64,000 bases of DNA from Leifsonia sp. Leaf336 (GCF_001423695.1 NZ_LMOZ01000003.1:539018-603017); one strand, 5' to 3'; positions 17,518-26,863 are shown, numbered from the stretch's first letter. Numbers and translations: made by a program. Notes: generated by a model not told the origin, from the letters alone.

Positions 17518-17603
17518 ATGTCCCCCATTTCATCCGGATGGGTTCGGGAGAGCGCTCCACGGCAGCCGGCGGCTTCACTTTAGCGACGACCGGCGGGGCA
17601 TTC

Positions 17604-17623
17604 TGCCACCCTAATGGGTGGCA
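17604..17623. promoter_or_regulatory. Perfect inverted repeat upstream of the FG-GAP pair
   Basis: TGCCACCC and its complement flank the loop TAAT, 87 bases before the GTG of the first FG-GAP gene. It has no T-run on either side, so an operator or mRNA leader hairpin is more likely than a terminator. Confidence 0.4.
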
Positions 17624-17650
17624 TTTCGGCGGGGAATCCGAAAACCAGAA

Positions 17651-17682
17651 AGGGCCGCCCCGACTCTCGTCGGGACGGCCCT
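17651..17682 (-). terminator. Terminator of tRNA-Leu
   Basis: A 14-bp inverted repeat with one mismatch (AGGGCCGYCCCGAC arms, 4-base loop) lies eight bases beyond the tRNA 3' end. On the minus strand it is followed by TTCTGGTTTT, consistent with rho-independent termination. Confidence 0.8.
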
Positions 17683-17690
17683 CTCGTTCG

Positions 17691-17774
17691 TGCGCGAGGG
17701 GGGACTTGAACCCCCACGCCCTTGCGGGCACTGGCACCTGAAGCCAGCGCGTCTGCCAATTCCGCCACTCGCGC
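17691..17774 (-). tRNA. tRNA-Leu (anticodon CAG)
   Basis: An 84-base class II tRNA. The 7-bp acceptor stem GCGCGAG pairs with CTCGCGC. The anticodon arm CTGGC-TTCAGGT-GCCAG gives anticodon CAG. A long variable arm follows (TGCCCGCAAGGGCG), and the T-arm contains GGTTCAAGTCC. No CCA is encoded. A tRNA-Leu next to fhaA is also found in the equivalent mycobacterial region. Confidence 0.96.
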
Positions 17775-17928
17775 GAACCAAGGAAGACTAACACGACCCC
17801 GTCTCCGCCGACGAATCGGCCGCAGGCTCCTCACCATGATCTTCACCGGTTAGCCAGGCGTCCGGGGGTGTCTTCCCTGGCGTTCCGACTAACATGCATG
17901 TAGCTGGCAAGCCGGGAGCGGGAGACTA

Positions 17929-18642
17929 GTGGGCATTCTGGACAACTTCGAGCGGGGGCTCGAGCGCGCTGTCAATGGCGCGTTCGCCAAGACCTTCCGG
18001 TCCGGGCTTCAGCCTGTCGAGCTCACGAGCGCCATCCGCAAAGAGATGGACACGAAGGCTGCTGTGGTCGCACGCGACCGCGTCCTCGCCCCGAACCGCT
18101 TCGTGCTGCGCATGTCGGCCGCGGACTACAAGCGGATGCGATCGATGGGCGCCGCGCTCACCGATGAACTCATCTCATTCGCGCAGAAGCACGCGACCAG
18201 CCAGCATTACGCGTTCGCCGGCGGCCTCTCCATCGAGCTGGCGGAGGACCCGGACATCACGGTAGGGATGCTGCAGATCGACTCCGAGAACGTCAAGGGC
18301 GATGTCGCCTGGACTCCCGTGCTCGACATCGATGGACGCCACTACCCGCTGACCGGAGGCCGCACCGTCGTGGGCCGCGGCAGCGACGCCGACATCACCG
18401 TCGACGACACCGGCATCTCCCGCCGTCACGTCATGATCACGTGGGACGGCCACCGCGCCCAGGTGGAGGACCTGGGCTCCACGAACGGTTCGAAGCTGAA
18501 CGGGCAGCCTGTGAAGAAGGCGATCCTCGAACCCGACTCGGTCGTGACCATCGGCCGCACCCGCATCGTCTTCCGGGTACTCCCCCAGGCCGCTCCCTCT
18601 CCGCACTCTGCGCAGGGGGACAACTTCTGGAGCACCTCGTGA
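17929..18642 (+). CDS. fhaA: FHA domain protein FhaA (DUF3662-FHA)
   Basis: A 237-residue cytoplasmic phosphopeptide-binding protein. The N-terminal DUF3662 domain starts with FERGLERAVNGAFAKTFRSG and ends near residue 125. A linker much shorter than in mycobacterial FhaA leads to the FHA domain at about 145 to 220, with VVGRGSDADI, ISRRHV and STNGSKLNG, the conserved phosphothreonine-binding residues. FhaA binds phosphorylated partners of PknB and is linked to peptidoglycan synthesis through MurJ. Start GTG 17929 follows GGGAG. It is first in the fhaA-fhaB-pstP-rodA-pbpA-pknA-pknB cluster and overlaps fhaB by four bases. Confidence 0.94.
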   Translation: MGILDNFERGLERAVNGAFAKTFRSGLQPVELTSAIRKEMDTKAAVVARDRVLAPNRFVLRMSAADYKRMRSMGAALTDELISFAQKHATSQHYAFAGGLSIELAEDPDITVGMLQIDSENVKGDVAWTPVLDIDGRHYPLTGGRTVVGRGSDADITVDDTGISRRHVMITWDGHRAQVEDLGSTNGSKLNGQPVKKAILEPDSVVTIGRTRIVFRVLPQAAPSPHSAQGDNFWSTS

Positions 18643-19244
18643 ACCCGAGCGAGCTCACGCTGCTGGTGCTGCGATTCGGGTTCCTCCTGCTCCTCTGGCT
18701 CTTCGTGTTCGGCATCGTGTACGCCCTGCGCACCGATCTGTTCGGTCAGCGCGTTCGCAAACTCCCCGACGCGCAGGCCACCCCAGCATCTCCGTTCCCT
18801 GCCGCGGCTCCGGCTCCGGCTCCCGCGCCCGTTCCGGCAGCAGTCTCCGGCGGCGTCGCCGGCCCGACCGAACCGGTCATGAAGCACGCGCCGGTGTCCA
18901 GCCTCCCCGCCGGCGCGAACACCGCGGGCGGCGGCACGAACGCCAGCGTCCAGACAGCCCATCGGCTCGTCATCACGTCGGGTCCGCGCTCCGGGACGGA
19001 ACTCGCCCTCGGCCGCGACCCGATCACGATCGGTCGCTCGAGCGAGTCCGGGCTCGTCATCCGCGACGACTACACCTCCACCCATCACGCCCGCCTGCTG
19101 CTCTGGAACGACGAGTGGATGATCCAAGACCTGGACTCCACCAACGGAACGTTCCTCGACGGCCGACGGGTCACCGTCCCGACCCAGGTACCGCTCGACA
19201 CTCCGATCAAGATCGGCACGACCACGTTCGAGCTGCGACGGTAA
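18639..19244 (+). CDS. fhaB: FHA domain protein FhaB (FipA)
   Basis: A 201-residue protein with one N-terminal transmembrane helix (residues 6 to 28), a proline/alanine-rich linker (about 45 to 75), and a C-terminal FHA domain with TIGRSSESGL, STHHARL and STNGTFLDG. Start GTG 18639 overlaps the fhaA stop as GTGA. FhaB is a threonine-phosphorylated substrate of the PknA/PknB kinases and helps place the cell-division machinery in mycobacteria. Position directly before pstP is conserved in actinobacteria. Confidence 0.94.
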   Translation: MNPSELTLLVLRFGFLLLLWLFVFGIVYALRTDLFGQRVRKLPDAQATPASPFPAAAPAPAPAPVPAAVSGGVAGPTEPVMKHAPVSSLPAGANTAGGGTNASVQTAHRLVITSGPRSGTELALGRDPITIGRSSESGLVIRDDYTSTHHARLLLWNDEWMIQDLDSTNGTFLDGRRVTVPTQVPLDTPIKIGTTTFELRR

Positions 19245-19247
19245 CCA

Positions 19248-20492
19248 GTGGCAGCGAACCGGGCAGCGGCCGTCTCCCACACAGGGAAGATCCGCTCGAA
19301 CAACCAGGACTCCGGCTACGCCGGACGTGAGCTGTTCGTGGTGGCCGACGGCATGGGCGGCCACGCCGGCGGAGACGTCGCCAGCGCCATCGCCGTCAAT
19401 CGGATCCGGGAGGCCGACGCCGAGTACGAGACCGCCTCGGAAGCCGAGTTCGCTCTCCAATCCGCCCTGATCGCCGCGAACTCGCTCCTCGCCGAGACGG
19501 TCTTCGAGCACCCCGAACTCACCGGCATGGGCACTACCGTCAGCGCCCTCATGCGGGTGGGCGACGAGGTCGCGATCGCACACATCGGCGACTCGCGCAT
19601 CTATCTCTTCCGCGATGGCGAGCTCAGCCAGGTCTCCGTCGATCACACGTTCGTGCAACGGCTGGTCGACAGCGGCCGGATCACCGAAGAGGAGGCGATG
19701 GTCCATCCCCGTCGTTCCGTCCTCATGCGCGTGCTCGGCGATGTGGATGCCTCTCCCGAGATCGACACCCTCATCCTCGCGACCCGACCGGGCGACCGCT
19801 GGTTGATCTGCTCCGACGGGCTCAGCGGCGTCGTCAAGAACGACGACCTCCTCGCCGCCCTCGCGTCGAAGGACGCCCCCAAGCAGGTCGCCGACCGGCT
19901 GGTCAAGCAGAGCCTGGACGCCGGTGCCCCCGACAACGTCACCGTCGTGATCCTCGACATCGGCGACGTAAGCCGCGGCGACATCGTCAAAGACCCTGTG
20001 ACGGTCGGATCGGCCTCCGCGCCGCTCCAGTTCGGCGAGCCGAAGCCGACCACTCGTGCGGCGCGCCTCCCCACGCTGCGCCTCCACCCGGTCCGGCCGG
20101 CGACCGGGCCGACCCACTTCGAGCCCGAGTCCGACGACTACCTCGACGAGCTGATCGAAGAGGACGAGCGTCGAGTGCGTCGTCGGCGACTCACCTGGAT
20201 GATCGGGCTGGCGGTGCTCGTCGTCGCGATCGTGCTCGCCGTGCTCTTCGGCTACCAATGGACGCAGTCGCGCTACTTCGTCGGCGCCTCCCCCGCGGGC
20301 AAGGTCGCGATCTATCAGGGCGTGCAGCAGAACCTGGGGCCCATCGTGCTCTCGCACGTGTACGAGGAGACCGACGTGCCGGTCAAGAGCCTCCCGCAAT
20401 ACGACAAGCAGCTCGTGCAGCAGACCATCAATGCCGACGACCTGGCGGCTGCGCGGGCGATAGTGGATCAGTTGACCGATGCCGCCAAGTGA
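19248..20492 (+). CDS. pstP: PP2C-family serine/threonine phosphatase PstP
   Basis: A 414-residue membrane phosphatase that reverses PknA/PknB phosphorylation. The catalytic domain (about 1 to 240) holds all PP2C metal motifs: SNNQDSG, VVADGMGGHAGG, GMGTTV, HIGDSR, SDGLSG and PDNVT. A charged linker leads to a transmembrane helix near residue 320 (WMIGLAVLVVAIVLAVLFGY) and an extracellular C-terminal domain of about 75 residues. The start is GTG 19248, three bases after fhaB. The 3' end overlaps rodA by 14 bases. Confidence 0.95.
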   Translation: MAANRAAAVSHTGKIRSNNQDSGYAGRELFVVADGMGGHAGGDVASAIAVNRIREADAEYETASEAEFALQSALIAANSLLAETVFEHPELTGMGTTVSALMRVGDEVAIAHIGDSRIYLFRDGELSQVSVDHTFVQRLVDSGRITEEEAMVHPRRSVLMRVLGDVDASPEIDTLILATRPGDRWLICSDGLSGVVKNDDLLAALASKDAPKQVADRLVKQSLDAGAPDNVTVVILDIGDVSRGDIVKDPVTVGSASAPLQFGEPKPTTRAARLPTLRLHPVRPATGPTHFEPESDDYLDELIEEDERRVRRRRLTWMIGLAVLVVAIVLAVLFGYQWTQSRYFVGASPAGKVAIYQGVQQNLGPIVLSHVYEETDVPVKSLPQYDKQLVQQTINADDLAAARAIVDQLTDAAK

Positions 20493-21873
20493 AGTGAGAG
20501 AGCGCAAGCAGGCCAGGCCGGCCACCGGCCCGGTGAAGCGGTTGCGCCTGCCCGCGAAGCTGCGGAACCTCGAACTGCTCCTGCTGCTCATCGCCTGCGG
20601 CATCAACGCCGCCGCTGTCGTCCTCGTGCAGCTCGGCGCGCTCGGGCACGTCGACCTGACGCTGGTCTACCTCGGCGCCGGCCTGTCCGTCCTCGTGATC
20701 GGCATGCACGTCGCGCTCCGGTACGTCGCGCCCCAGGCCGACCCGTTCCTGCTGCCGATCGCCACCGTGCTCACCGGCATCGGCATCGCGGAGATCTACC
20801 GGATCGACATCCACTTCAAGGACTCCGGCTGGGACAGCGCCGGCGTCAAGCAGATCGTCTGGGCGGCGCTCGCGATCGCCTGCGCCATCGCCGTGGTGAT
20901 GGTCATCCGCAATCACCGCGTGCTGCAGCGCTACACCTATATCTTCGGGCTGGCGGCGCTCGTCCTCCTGCTGCTGCCGATGCTCCCGGGCATCGGGCGC
21001 GAGATCTACGGCGCGCGGGTGTGGATCGGCATCGGCCCCTTCAGCTTCCAGCCCGGCGAGATCGCCAAGCTGTGCCTGGCGATCTTCTTCGCGGGCTACC
21101 TCGTGCAGGCGCGGGACTCGCTGTCGATGGTGGGCAAGAAGTTCCTCGGCATCCGCTTCCCTCGTGCCCGCGACCTCGGACCGCTGCTGATCGTCTGGCT
21201 GATGTCGATGGCCGTCATCGTCTTCCAGCGCGACCTGGGCACAGGTCTCCTCATCTTCGGTCTGTTCCTCGTCATGGTCTACGTCGCGACGGCGCGGATC
21301 AGCTGGGTCATCCTCGGTCTGCTGCTGATCGTCGGAGGGGCCGTCGTCGCCAGCCAGCTGCTGACCTACGTCAACGACCGCTTCGCGAACTGGCTCGAGC
21401 CCTTCTCGCAGAAGGTCTACGACGCCCAGGGCGGCAGTTTCCAGCTCGTCCAAGGGCTCTTCGGCCTGGCCCACGGAGGACTGATCGGCACCGGACTGGG
21501 CCAGGGCCAGCCCTGGGTCACCCCGGTCTCGCAGAGCGACTACATCATCGCGAGCCTGGGCGAGGAGCTCGGGCTGGCCGGGCTGTTCGCGATCTTCGCG
21601 CTGTATCTGATCTTCGTGGCGCGGGGCCTCCGGATCGGGTTCGCCGGTCAGGACGACTTCGGCAAGCTGCTCGCCGTCGGCCTCTCCTTCACCCTCGCGC
21701 TGCAATGCTTCATCGTCATCGGAGGCGTCACGCGGGTCATCCCCCTCACCGGCCTCACGACACCGTTCCTCGCGGCCGGCGGCTCGTCGCTCGTCGCGAA
21801 CTGGATCATCGTCGCCCTCTTGCTGCGCCTCTCCGACACCGTCCGCAATCAACCCCGTCTGGTGGTGAGCTGA
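20479..21873 (+). CDS. rodA: Peptidoglycan glycosyltransferase RodA (FtsW/RodA/SpoVE family)
   Basis: A 464-residue SEDS protein with about ten or more membrane helices. It has the family segments GARVWIGIGPFSFQPGEIAK (the conserved R-W-x-F-QPSE-like loop), FQRDLGTGLL and the large extracellular loop with GGLIGTGLGQGQPW. SEDS proteins polymerise lipid II with a partner class B penicillin-binding protein, encoded next as pbpA. The start overlaps pstP, so expression is coupled. In this genomic position the gene is called rodA, but sequence alone does not fully exclude a division role. Confidence 0.93.
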   Translation: MPPSEVRERKQARPATGPVKRLRLPAKLRNLELLLLLIACGINAAAVVLVQLGALGHVDLTLVYLGAGLSVLVIGMHVALRYVAPQADPFLLPIATVLTGIGIAEIYRIDIHFKDSGWDSAGVKQIVWAALAIACAIAVVMVIRNHRVLQRYTYIFGLAALVLLLLPMLPGIGREIYGARVWIGIGPFSFQPGEIAKLCLAIFFAGYLVQARDSLSMVGKKFLGIRFPRARDLGPLLIVWLMSMAVIVFQRDLGTGLLIFGLFLVMVYVATARISWVILGLLLIVGGAVVASQLLTYVNDRFANWLEPFSQKVYDAQGGSFQLVQGLFGLAHGGLIGTGLGQGQPWVTPVSQSDYIIASLGEELGLAGLFAIFALYLIFVARGLRIGFAGQDDFGKLLAVGLSFTLALQCFIVIGGVTRVIPLTGLTTPFLAAGGSSLVANWIIVALLLRLSDTVRNQPRLVVS

Positions 21874-21876
21874 GCG

Positions 21877-23331
21877 ATGAACCGCGAGATCAAGAGGGTG
21901 AGCACCATCGTGGTGGCCATGTTCCTCGCCCTGCTGGTGTCGACCTCCATCCTCCAGGTCGTCCAGGCGGACAACCTGGCGAGCGACGCCCGCAACACCC
22001 GGGCCCGCAACGACAGCTACGCCGCCCAGCGCGGCGCGATCCTGGTGGGCGGGCAGGCGATCGCGCAGTCCGTGCCGTCCACCGACGTCTACAAGTGGCA
22101 GCGCGTCTACAGCAACGGCCCTCTGTACTCAGCCGTCACCGGCTTCTACCCGGTCAACGGCGAGGCGACGGGCCTGGAGGGCGCGCTCGACGACAAGCTC
22201 GCCGGCACCTCCAACTCGCAGTTCTTCGACCGCATCAACGCGATCCTCACCGGCAAGAACCCGCAGGGCGCCAGTGTGGAGACCACCATCGACCCGAAGG
22301 CCCAGCAGGCGGCGTGGGATGCGCTCGGCGACTACCAGGGCGCCGTGGTGCTCCTCGAGCCCAAGACCGGCAGGATCCTCGCGATGGTGTCCAAGCCGAC
22401 CTACGATCCGAACGTCCTGGCGTCCCACGACACGGCGGCCGTCAACGCGACGTATCAGCAGCTGCTCGACGCGTCCGGCTCTCCCCTCATCAACCGCACC
22501 ATCGGCGGCAACCTCAACCCGCCCGGGTCGACCTTCAAGCCGGTGATGAGCGCCTCCGCGTTCGGTACCGGCGACTACACGAAAGACAGCCAGCTCCCGA
22601 ACCCGGCTTCGCTGCAGCTTCCCGGCTCGCCGACCGTCGTGAAGAACGACTCGCTGACCACCTGCGGCCCCGGCCAGACGGTCTCGATCGCTACAGCTCA
22701 GATCCTCTCCTGCAATATCCCGTTCGCCGAGCTCGGGATGCAGTTGAAGCCGCAGGTGATCAAAGACCAGGCGGACAAGTTCGGCTTCAACCAGTCTTTC
22801 AAGATCCCGATCCCCGTCGAGAAGAGCGTGTACCCGCTCTACACCGATCCCGCGGCGCGGGCGCTGGGATCGTTCGGTCAGAAGGACGACAGGGCGACGC
22901 CGTTGCAGATGGCGATGGTGTCCGCGGCGGTGGCCAATGGAGGCAAGCTCATGACACCGAACCTGGTCGACTCGATCCGGTCGTCCGATCTGCAGACGAT
23001 CGAGAGCTTCACGCCCACGCAGTTCTCGGAGCCGATGAGCCAGGCGAATGCCGACACCATCAAGCAGATGATGGTCGACGGCGTCGATCACGGCGTGGCG
23101 AGCAATGCAAGAATAGACGGGGTTCAGGTCGGCGGTAAGACGGGGACGGCGCAGAACGGGGAGAACGACCCTTACACGCTGTGGTTCACGGGGTTCGCGC
23201 CGGCCAACGATCCTCAGTTCGCTGTTGCGGTTGTCGTTGAAAATGGCGGTGGACGCGGTCAGAGCGGCACGGGTAACTCCATCGCCGCGCCGATCGCGAG
23301 GAAAGTACTAGAGGCGGTGCTGAATAAATGA
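21877..23331 (+). CDS. pbpA: Penicillin-binding protein PbpA (class B transpeptidase)
   Basis: A 484-residue bitopic protein: N-terminal membrane helix at about 10 to 32, a dimerisation region, and a transpeptidase domain. Active-site motifs are complete: serine in PPGSTFKPVMS (S-x-x-K), SCN, and KTGTAQ. It cross-links peptidoglycan with the SEDS partner RodA and is a known PknB-pathway component. ATG 21877 lies three bases after rodA. Its last codon overlaps the start of pknA as ATGA. Confidence 0.95.
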   Translation: MNREIKRVSTIVVAMFLALLVSTSILQVVQADNLASDARNTRARNDSYAAQRGAILVGGQAIAQSVPSTDVYKWQRVYSNGPLYSAVTGFYPVNGEATGLEGALDDKLAGTSNSQFFDRINAILTGKNPQGASVETTIDPKAQQAAWDALGDYQGAVVLLEPKTGRILAMVSKPTYDPNVLASHDTAAVNATYQQLLDASGSPLINRTIGGNLNPPGSTFKPVMSASAFGTGDYTKDSQLPNPASLQLPGSPTVVKNDSLTTCGPGQTVSIATAQILSCNIPFAELGMQLKPQVIKDQADKFGFNQSFKIPIPVEKSVYPLYTDPAARALGSFGQKDDRATPLQMAMVSAAVANGGKLMTPNLVDSIRSSDLQTIESFTPTQFSEPMSQANADTIKQMMVDGVDHGVASNARIDGVQVGGKTGTAQNGENDPYTLWFTGFAPANDPQFAVAVVVENGGGRGQSGTGNSIAAPIARKVLEAVLNK

Positions 23332-25037
23332 GACCCACAGCAGGGCTCACCTTCGGAGGACGTTACGAGCTGCAGTCGCGCATCGCGATCGGCGGCATGG
23401 GCGAGGTCTGGCAGGCGACGGATCTCGTCATCGGCCGCACGGTCGCGATCAAGATCCTCAAAGACGAGTACCTCGGCGATCCCGGCTTCCTCGAGCGGTT
23501 CCGCGCGGAGGCCCGCCACGCCGCGCTCGTCAACCACGAAGGCATCGCGAACGTCTACGACTACGGCGAGGAGGAGGGCAGCGCCTACCTCGTGATGGAG
23601 CTCGTCCCCGGCGAGGCGCTCTCCACCATCCTCGAGCGCGAGCACGTCCTCAGCACCGACCGCACCCTCGACATCGTCGCGCAGACCGCGGCCGCCCTGC
23701 ACGCCGCGCACGCGGCCGGCCTCGTCCACCGCGACATCAAGCCGGGCAACCTCCTGATCACACCGGACGGCCGGGTCAAGATCACCGACTTCGGAATCGC
23801 GCGCATCGCCGACCAGGTGCCGCTGACCGCCACCGGCCAGGTCATGGGCACCGTGCAGTACCTGTCGCCGGAGCAGGCGTCCGGGCACCCGGCGTCGCCG
23901 ACCACCGACATCTACTCGCTCGGCATCGTCGCCTACGAGTGCCTCGCAGGCCGCCGGCCGTTCACGGGCGAATCGCAGGTCGCCATCGCGATGGCCCAGA
24001 TCAACGAGGCCCCGCCGGAGCTCCCCGCCACCGTGGCGGAGCCGGTCCGTAACCTGGTCTTCGCGTGCATCGCGAAGAACCCGGCCGACCGACCGGCGTC
24101 GGCCGCGCACCTCGCGCGCGCCGCCCAGGCGCTGCGCCGCGGTGACATCCGCGCAGCGGCAGCCTCCGTGCCCGCCGTGCTCGGGGCCGCAGCGGCGACC
24201 GACGCGGCCACGGTGCTGATGACCTCCCCGAACGGCGCGCCCACCCAGGCCACCACCGTGCTTCCGGCGGCTGCAGCCGGCCAGGCCGTGGAGGAGGAGA
24301 CCACGGAGGAGCCGGTCGAGGAGAAGAAGCGCAGCCCGTGGACGTGGCCGCTGATCGCGCTCATCGCCCTCCTCGCGCTCGTTCTCATCGGCACGATCAT
24401 CGCGCTGCTCGCGCAGCCCAAGACGCCGTCGCCGACCACGACCACGACATCGGTCCACACCCCGAATTCGCCGACGCCGAGCCCGACGCCGACCGAAACC
24501 AGCACGACGGTCCAGATCTCCGAGGGCGACTATCTCGGCCTCACGGCCGACCAGGCTCGCCAGAAGCTGCAGGCGGCCGGGATGGTCGCCGACGTGCAGA
24601 CCGGTTCCGCCGCGTCGTCCGCTGGCGAAGTCAACACGGTCTACTCGGTCAACCCGACCGGCCCGGTTCAGAAGGGCTCGACCATCACGGTCAAGGTCTA
24701 CGGTGCGGTGACGCCCATTCCGACACCGTCCGACACCGTGTCGGCCAACCCGCCGTCGGGCCAGGGCGCCGCCAACTCGCAGATCGTGGTCTCCTTCGGC
24801 TCGGCGACGTGCCCGGCCGGACAGAACCTGACCGGACGCCGCCTCTTCGTCAACGGTCAGCCGCAGGCTCCGGTCAACGACACCAAGTTCACATGGTCCC
24901 CGACCGCGGCCGGCGACTACACGCTCAGCTACTCGATCTTCTGCAACCAGGGCGAGTCGGTCGAGTCGGCGCAGTCGCCCACGACGCCGTACACCGTCGT
25001 GGCTTCAGGCGGATCGACGTCCACTCCGAGCCCGTGA
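23328..25037 (+). CDS. pknA: Serine/threonine protein kinase PknA with PASTA and extra extracellular domain
   Basis: A 569-residue receptor kinase. The Hanks-type domain (residues 13 to 270) has the glycine loop IGGMGEV, lysine 42, HRDIKPGN with aspartate 136, and DFG at 154 to 156. A transmembrane helix lies at 339 to 362. Outside, a threonine/proline linker is followed by one PASTA domain (about 397 to 460) and a further beta-rich domain (about 470 to 569) with two cysteines. Mycobacterial PknA has no PASTA domain, so this architecture is distinct. It overlaps pbpA by four bases. Assignment as PknA rests on gene order. Confidence 0.92.
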   Translation: MRPTAGLTFGGRYELQSRIAIGGMGEVWQATDLVIGRTVAIKILKDEYLGDPGFLERFRAEARHAALVNHEGIANVYDYGEEEGSAYLVMELVPGEALSTILEREHVLSTDRTLDIVAQTAAALHAAHAAGLVHRDIKPGNLLITPDGRVKITDFGIARIADQVPLTATGQVMGTVQYLSPEQASGHPASPTTDIYSLGIVAYECLAGRRPFTGESQVAIAMAQINEAPPELPATVAEPVRNLVFACIAKNPADRPASAAHLARAAQALRRGDIRAAAASVPAVLGAAAATDAATVLMTSPNGAPTQATTVLPAAAAGQAVEEETTEEPVEEKKRSPWTWPLIALIALLALVLIGTIIALLAQPKTPSPTTTTTSVHTPNSPTPSPTPTETSTTVQISEGDYLGLTADQARQKLQAAGMVADVQTGSAASSAGEVNTVYSVNPTGPVQKGSTITVKVYGAVTPIPTPSDTVSANPPSGQGAANSQIVVSFGSATCPAGQNLTGRRLFVNGQPQAPVNDTKFTWSPTAAGDYTLSYSIFCNQGESVESAQSPTTPYTVVASGGSTSTPSP

Positions 25038-25105
25038 GCGATGCCGCTCGACGCGGCCGTTGAACACCCGTGCCAGCACGGGGGAGACATCCAGAGTCGG
25101 CCCGC

Positions 25106-25143
25106 TACACTATCCGGAGCCCGTCACCCGAGAAGGAGTCGTC
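25106..25143 (+). promoter_or_regulatory. Candidate promoter and leader of pknB
   Basis: TACACT at 25106-25111 is a good -10 hexamer; a leader of about 25 bases follows, with AAGGAG at 25133-25138 five bases before the TTG start. pknB may therefore be transcribed separately from the pknA operon. Confidence 0.5.
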
Positions 25144-26838
25144 TTGAGCCCAGATAGCCGCCTGCTCGCAGGCCGATATCAGGTGGGCGAACTCATCGGC
25201 CGTGGCGGGATGTCCGACGTGCACCGCGGCGTCGACACTCGGCTCGGGCGCACTGTGGCCATCAAGCTGCTGAAGCCGTCGCTCGCCACCGACCCGGCGT
25301 TCCGTACGCGGTTCCGCCAGGAGGCGCAGGCTGCCGCCCGCATGACGCATCCGACGATCGTGCGCGTGTTCGACGCCGGCGAAGAGACGGTCCGCGAGCC
25401 CAACGGCCACGAAGCGCAGCTTCCGTTCATCGTGATGGAGTACGTCGACGGCGTTCTTCTGAAAGATCTCATCAAGCGTGGGCCTCTCGAGGTCGCGGAG
25501 GCCGTCCGCATCATCGAGGGAATCCTGACGGCGCTCGAGTACTCGCACCGCGCCGGCGTCGTGCACCGCGACATCAAGCCGGGCAACGTCATGATCACGA
25601 CGACCGGCCAGGTCAAGGTGATGGACTTCGGCATCGCCCGCGCCATCAGCGACTCGTCGGCGACGGTCGCGCAGACCACGGCGGTGCTCGGCACGGCCAG
25701 CTACTTCTCGCCCGAGCAGGCCAAGGGCGAGACGGTCGACGCGCGCACGGACCTCTACTCGACCGGCGTCGTGCTGTTCGAGATGCTCACGGGCCGGCCG
25801 CCGTTCCGCGGCGACACCCCGGTCGCGGTCGCCTACCAGCACGTCAGCGAGACCGCCGTCGCACCGAGCACGATCAACCCCAAGGTCTCCCCGGCACTCG
25901 ACGTGGTCGTCGCCCACGCCCTCACGAAGGATCGCTTCGAGCGCTACCAGACGGTCGCCGACTTCCGGCACGACCTCGAGGAGGCCGCCGCGGGGCGTGT
26001 CCCCGTCCACAAGAAGCAGGATGAGTTCGCGGAGACACTGTTCGGCGCTCCACCCAGCTCCGTCTCCGGCCCGGAGGCCGCCTTCCGGCAGCTCGCCGAA
26101 GACCAGACTCTGGTCCGCACGCAGCGCCGCCCACCGGTCATCTGGATCTGGGCGGGAATCGCCGTCATGGCCGTTGTCATCGTGGCAGTGCTCGCGTGGG
26201 TGCTGAGGCTCGCACCGAGCACGACCATGCCCGATACGTCGCGCGAAGTCCCCAACCTCTCGGGCCAGACGCTCGACAAGGCCACGAAGCAGCTGGAGGA
26301 CCTCCACCTCAAGTGGACGCAGACCAGCGAAGAGAGCTCGACGTATGCCGCGGGCCAGGTGACCCGCACCGACCCTGCGGCGGGAATCGTGGTCGCCACG
26401 GGTGACACGATCAATGTCTACGTCTCGACCGGCAAGAAGGCGGTCACCGTCCCCGACGTGACCAACATGACGCAAGACGCGGCCAAGCAGGCGCTGCAGA
26501 CGGCAGGACTGACGCTCGGGCCGGTGACGACCCAGAACTCCGCGACGGTTCCCGCCAATGTGGTCATCCAGACGAACCCGGCAGCGGGTGGCACGGCGCA
26601 TGAGGGCGACGCGATCGCGATCACGATCTCCAGCGGCAAGGTCACTCTGACCGATCTGACCGGTCAGTCGCTCACCGCCGCTACGGCGCTGCTCTCCCAG
26701 CTCGGTCTGACGGCGGACCCGAAGGCCGACCCGACGTGTCCGCAGAACTCTGGCGCACCGCTCGTTCACACGCAGTCGGTCGCTCCCGGGGATGTGCCTC
26801 AGGGCAGCACTGTCGGGCTCACCTACTGCTCGGGCTAG
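25144..26838 (+). CDS. pknB: Serine/threonine protein kinase PknB with three PASTA domains
   Basis: A 564-residue receptor kinase. The kinase domain (8 to 280) has IGRGGMSDV, lysine 41, HRDIKPGN and DFG. A transmembrane helix lies near 340 to 362, and three PASTA domains follow; their first strands read REVPNLSGQ, VTVPDVTNM and LTDLTGQS. PASTA domains bind muropeptides or lipid II, so the kinase senses cell wall status. I chose TTG 25144 since AAGGAG precedes it by five bases and the kinase domain starts directly after; longer starts lack support. It faces the amidotransferase gene. Confidence 0.94.
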   Translation: MSPDSRLLAGRYQVGELIGRGGMSDVHRGVDTRLGRTVAIKLLKPSLATDPAFRTRFRQEAQAAARMTHPTIVRVFDAGEETVREPNGHEAQLPFIVMEYVDGVLLKDLIKRGPLEVAEAVRIIEGILTALEYSHRAGVVHRDIKPGNVMITTTGQVKVMDFGIARAISDSSATVAQTTAVLGTASYFSPEQAKGETVDARTDLYSTGVVLFEMLTGRPPFRGDTPVAVAYQHVSETAVAPSTINPKVSPALDVVVAHALTKDRFERYQTVADFRHDLEEAAAGRVPVHKKQDEFAETLFGAPPSSVSGPEAAFRQLAEDQTLVRTQRRPPVIWIWAGIAVMAVVIVAVLAWVLRLAPSTTMPDTSREVPNLSGQTLDKATKQLEDLHLKWTQTSEESSTYAAGQVTRTDPAAGIVVATGDTINVYVSTGKKAVTVPDVTNMTQDAAKQALQTAGLTLGPVTTQNSATVPANVVIQTNPAAGGTAHEGDAIAITISSGKVTLTDLTGQSLTAATALLSQLGLTADPKADPTCPQNSGAPLVHTQSVAPGDVPQGSTVGLTYCSG

Positions 26839-26863
26839 CGGATGGGCGCGAGCGAGCGCTCGA

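Noticed and set aside
17518-17928. Possible integrative element border at tRNA-Leu
   Set aside because: No integrase, no direct repeat of the tRNA 3' end was found to the left of the FG-GAP genes, and the tRNA itself is intact, so only the unusual gene content is reported.
18426-20606. 726-codon minus-strand frame opposite fhaA, fhaB and pstP
   Set aside because: It lies wholly antisense to three well-recognised genes and has a low-complexity D/H/R-rich translation typical of mirror frames.
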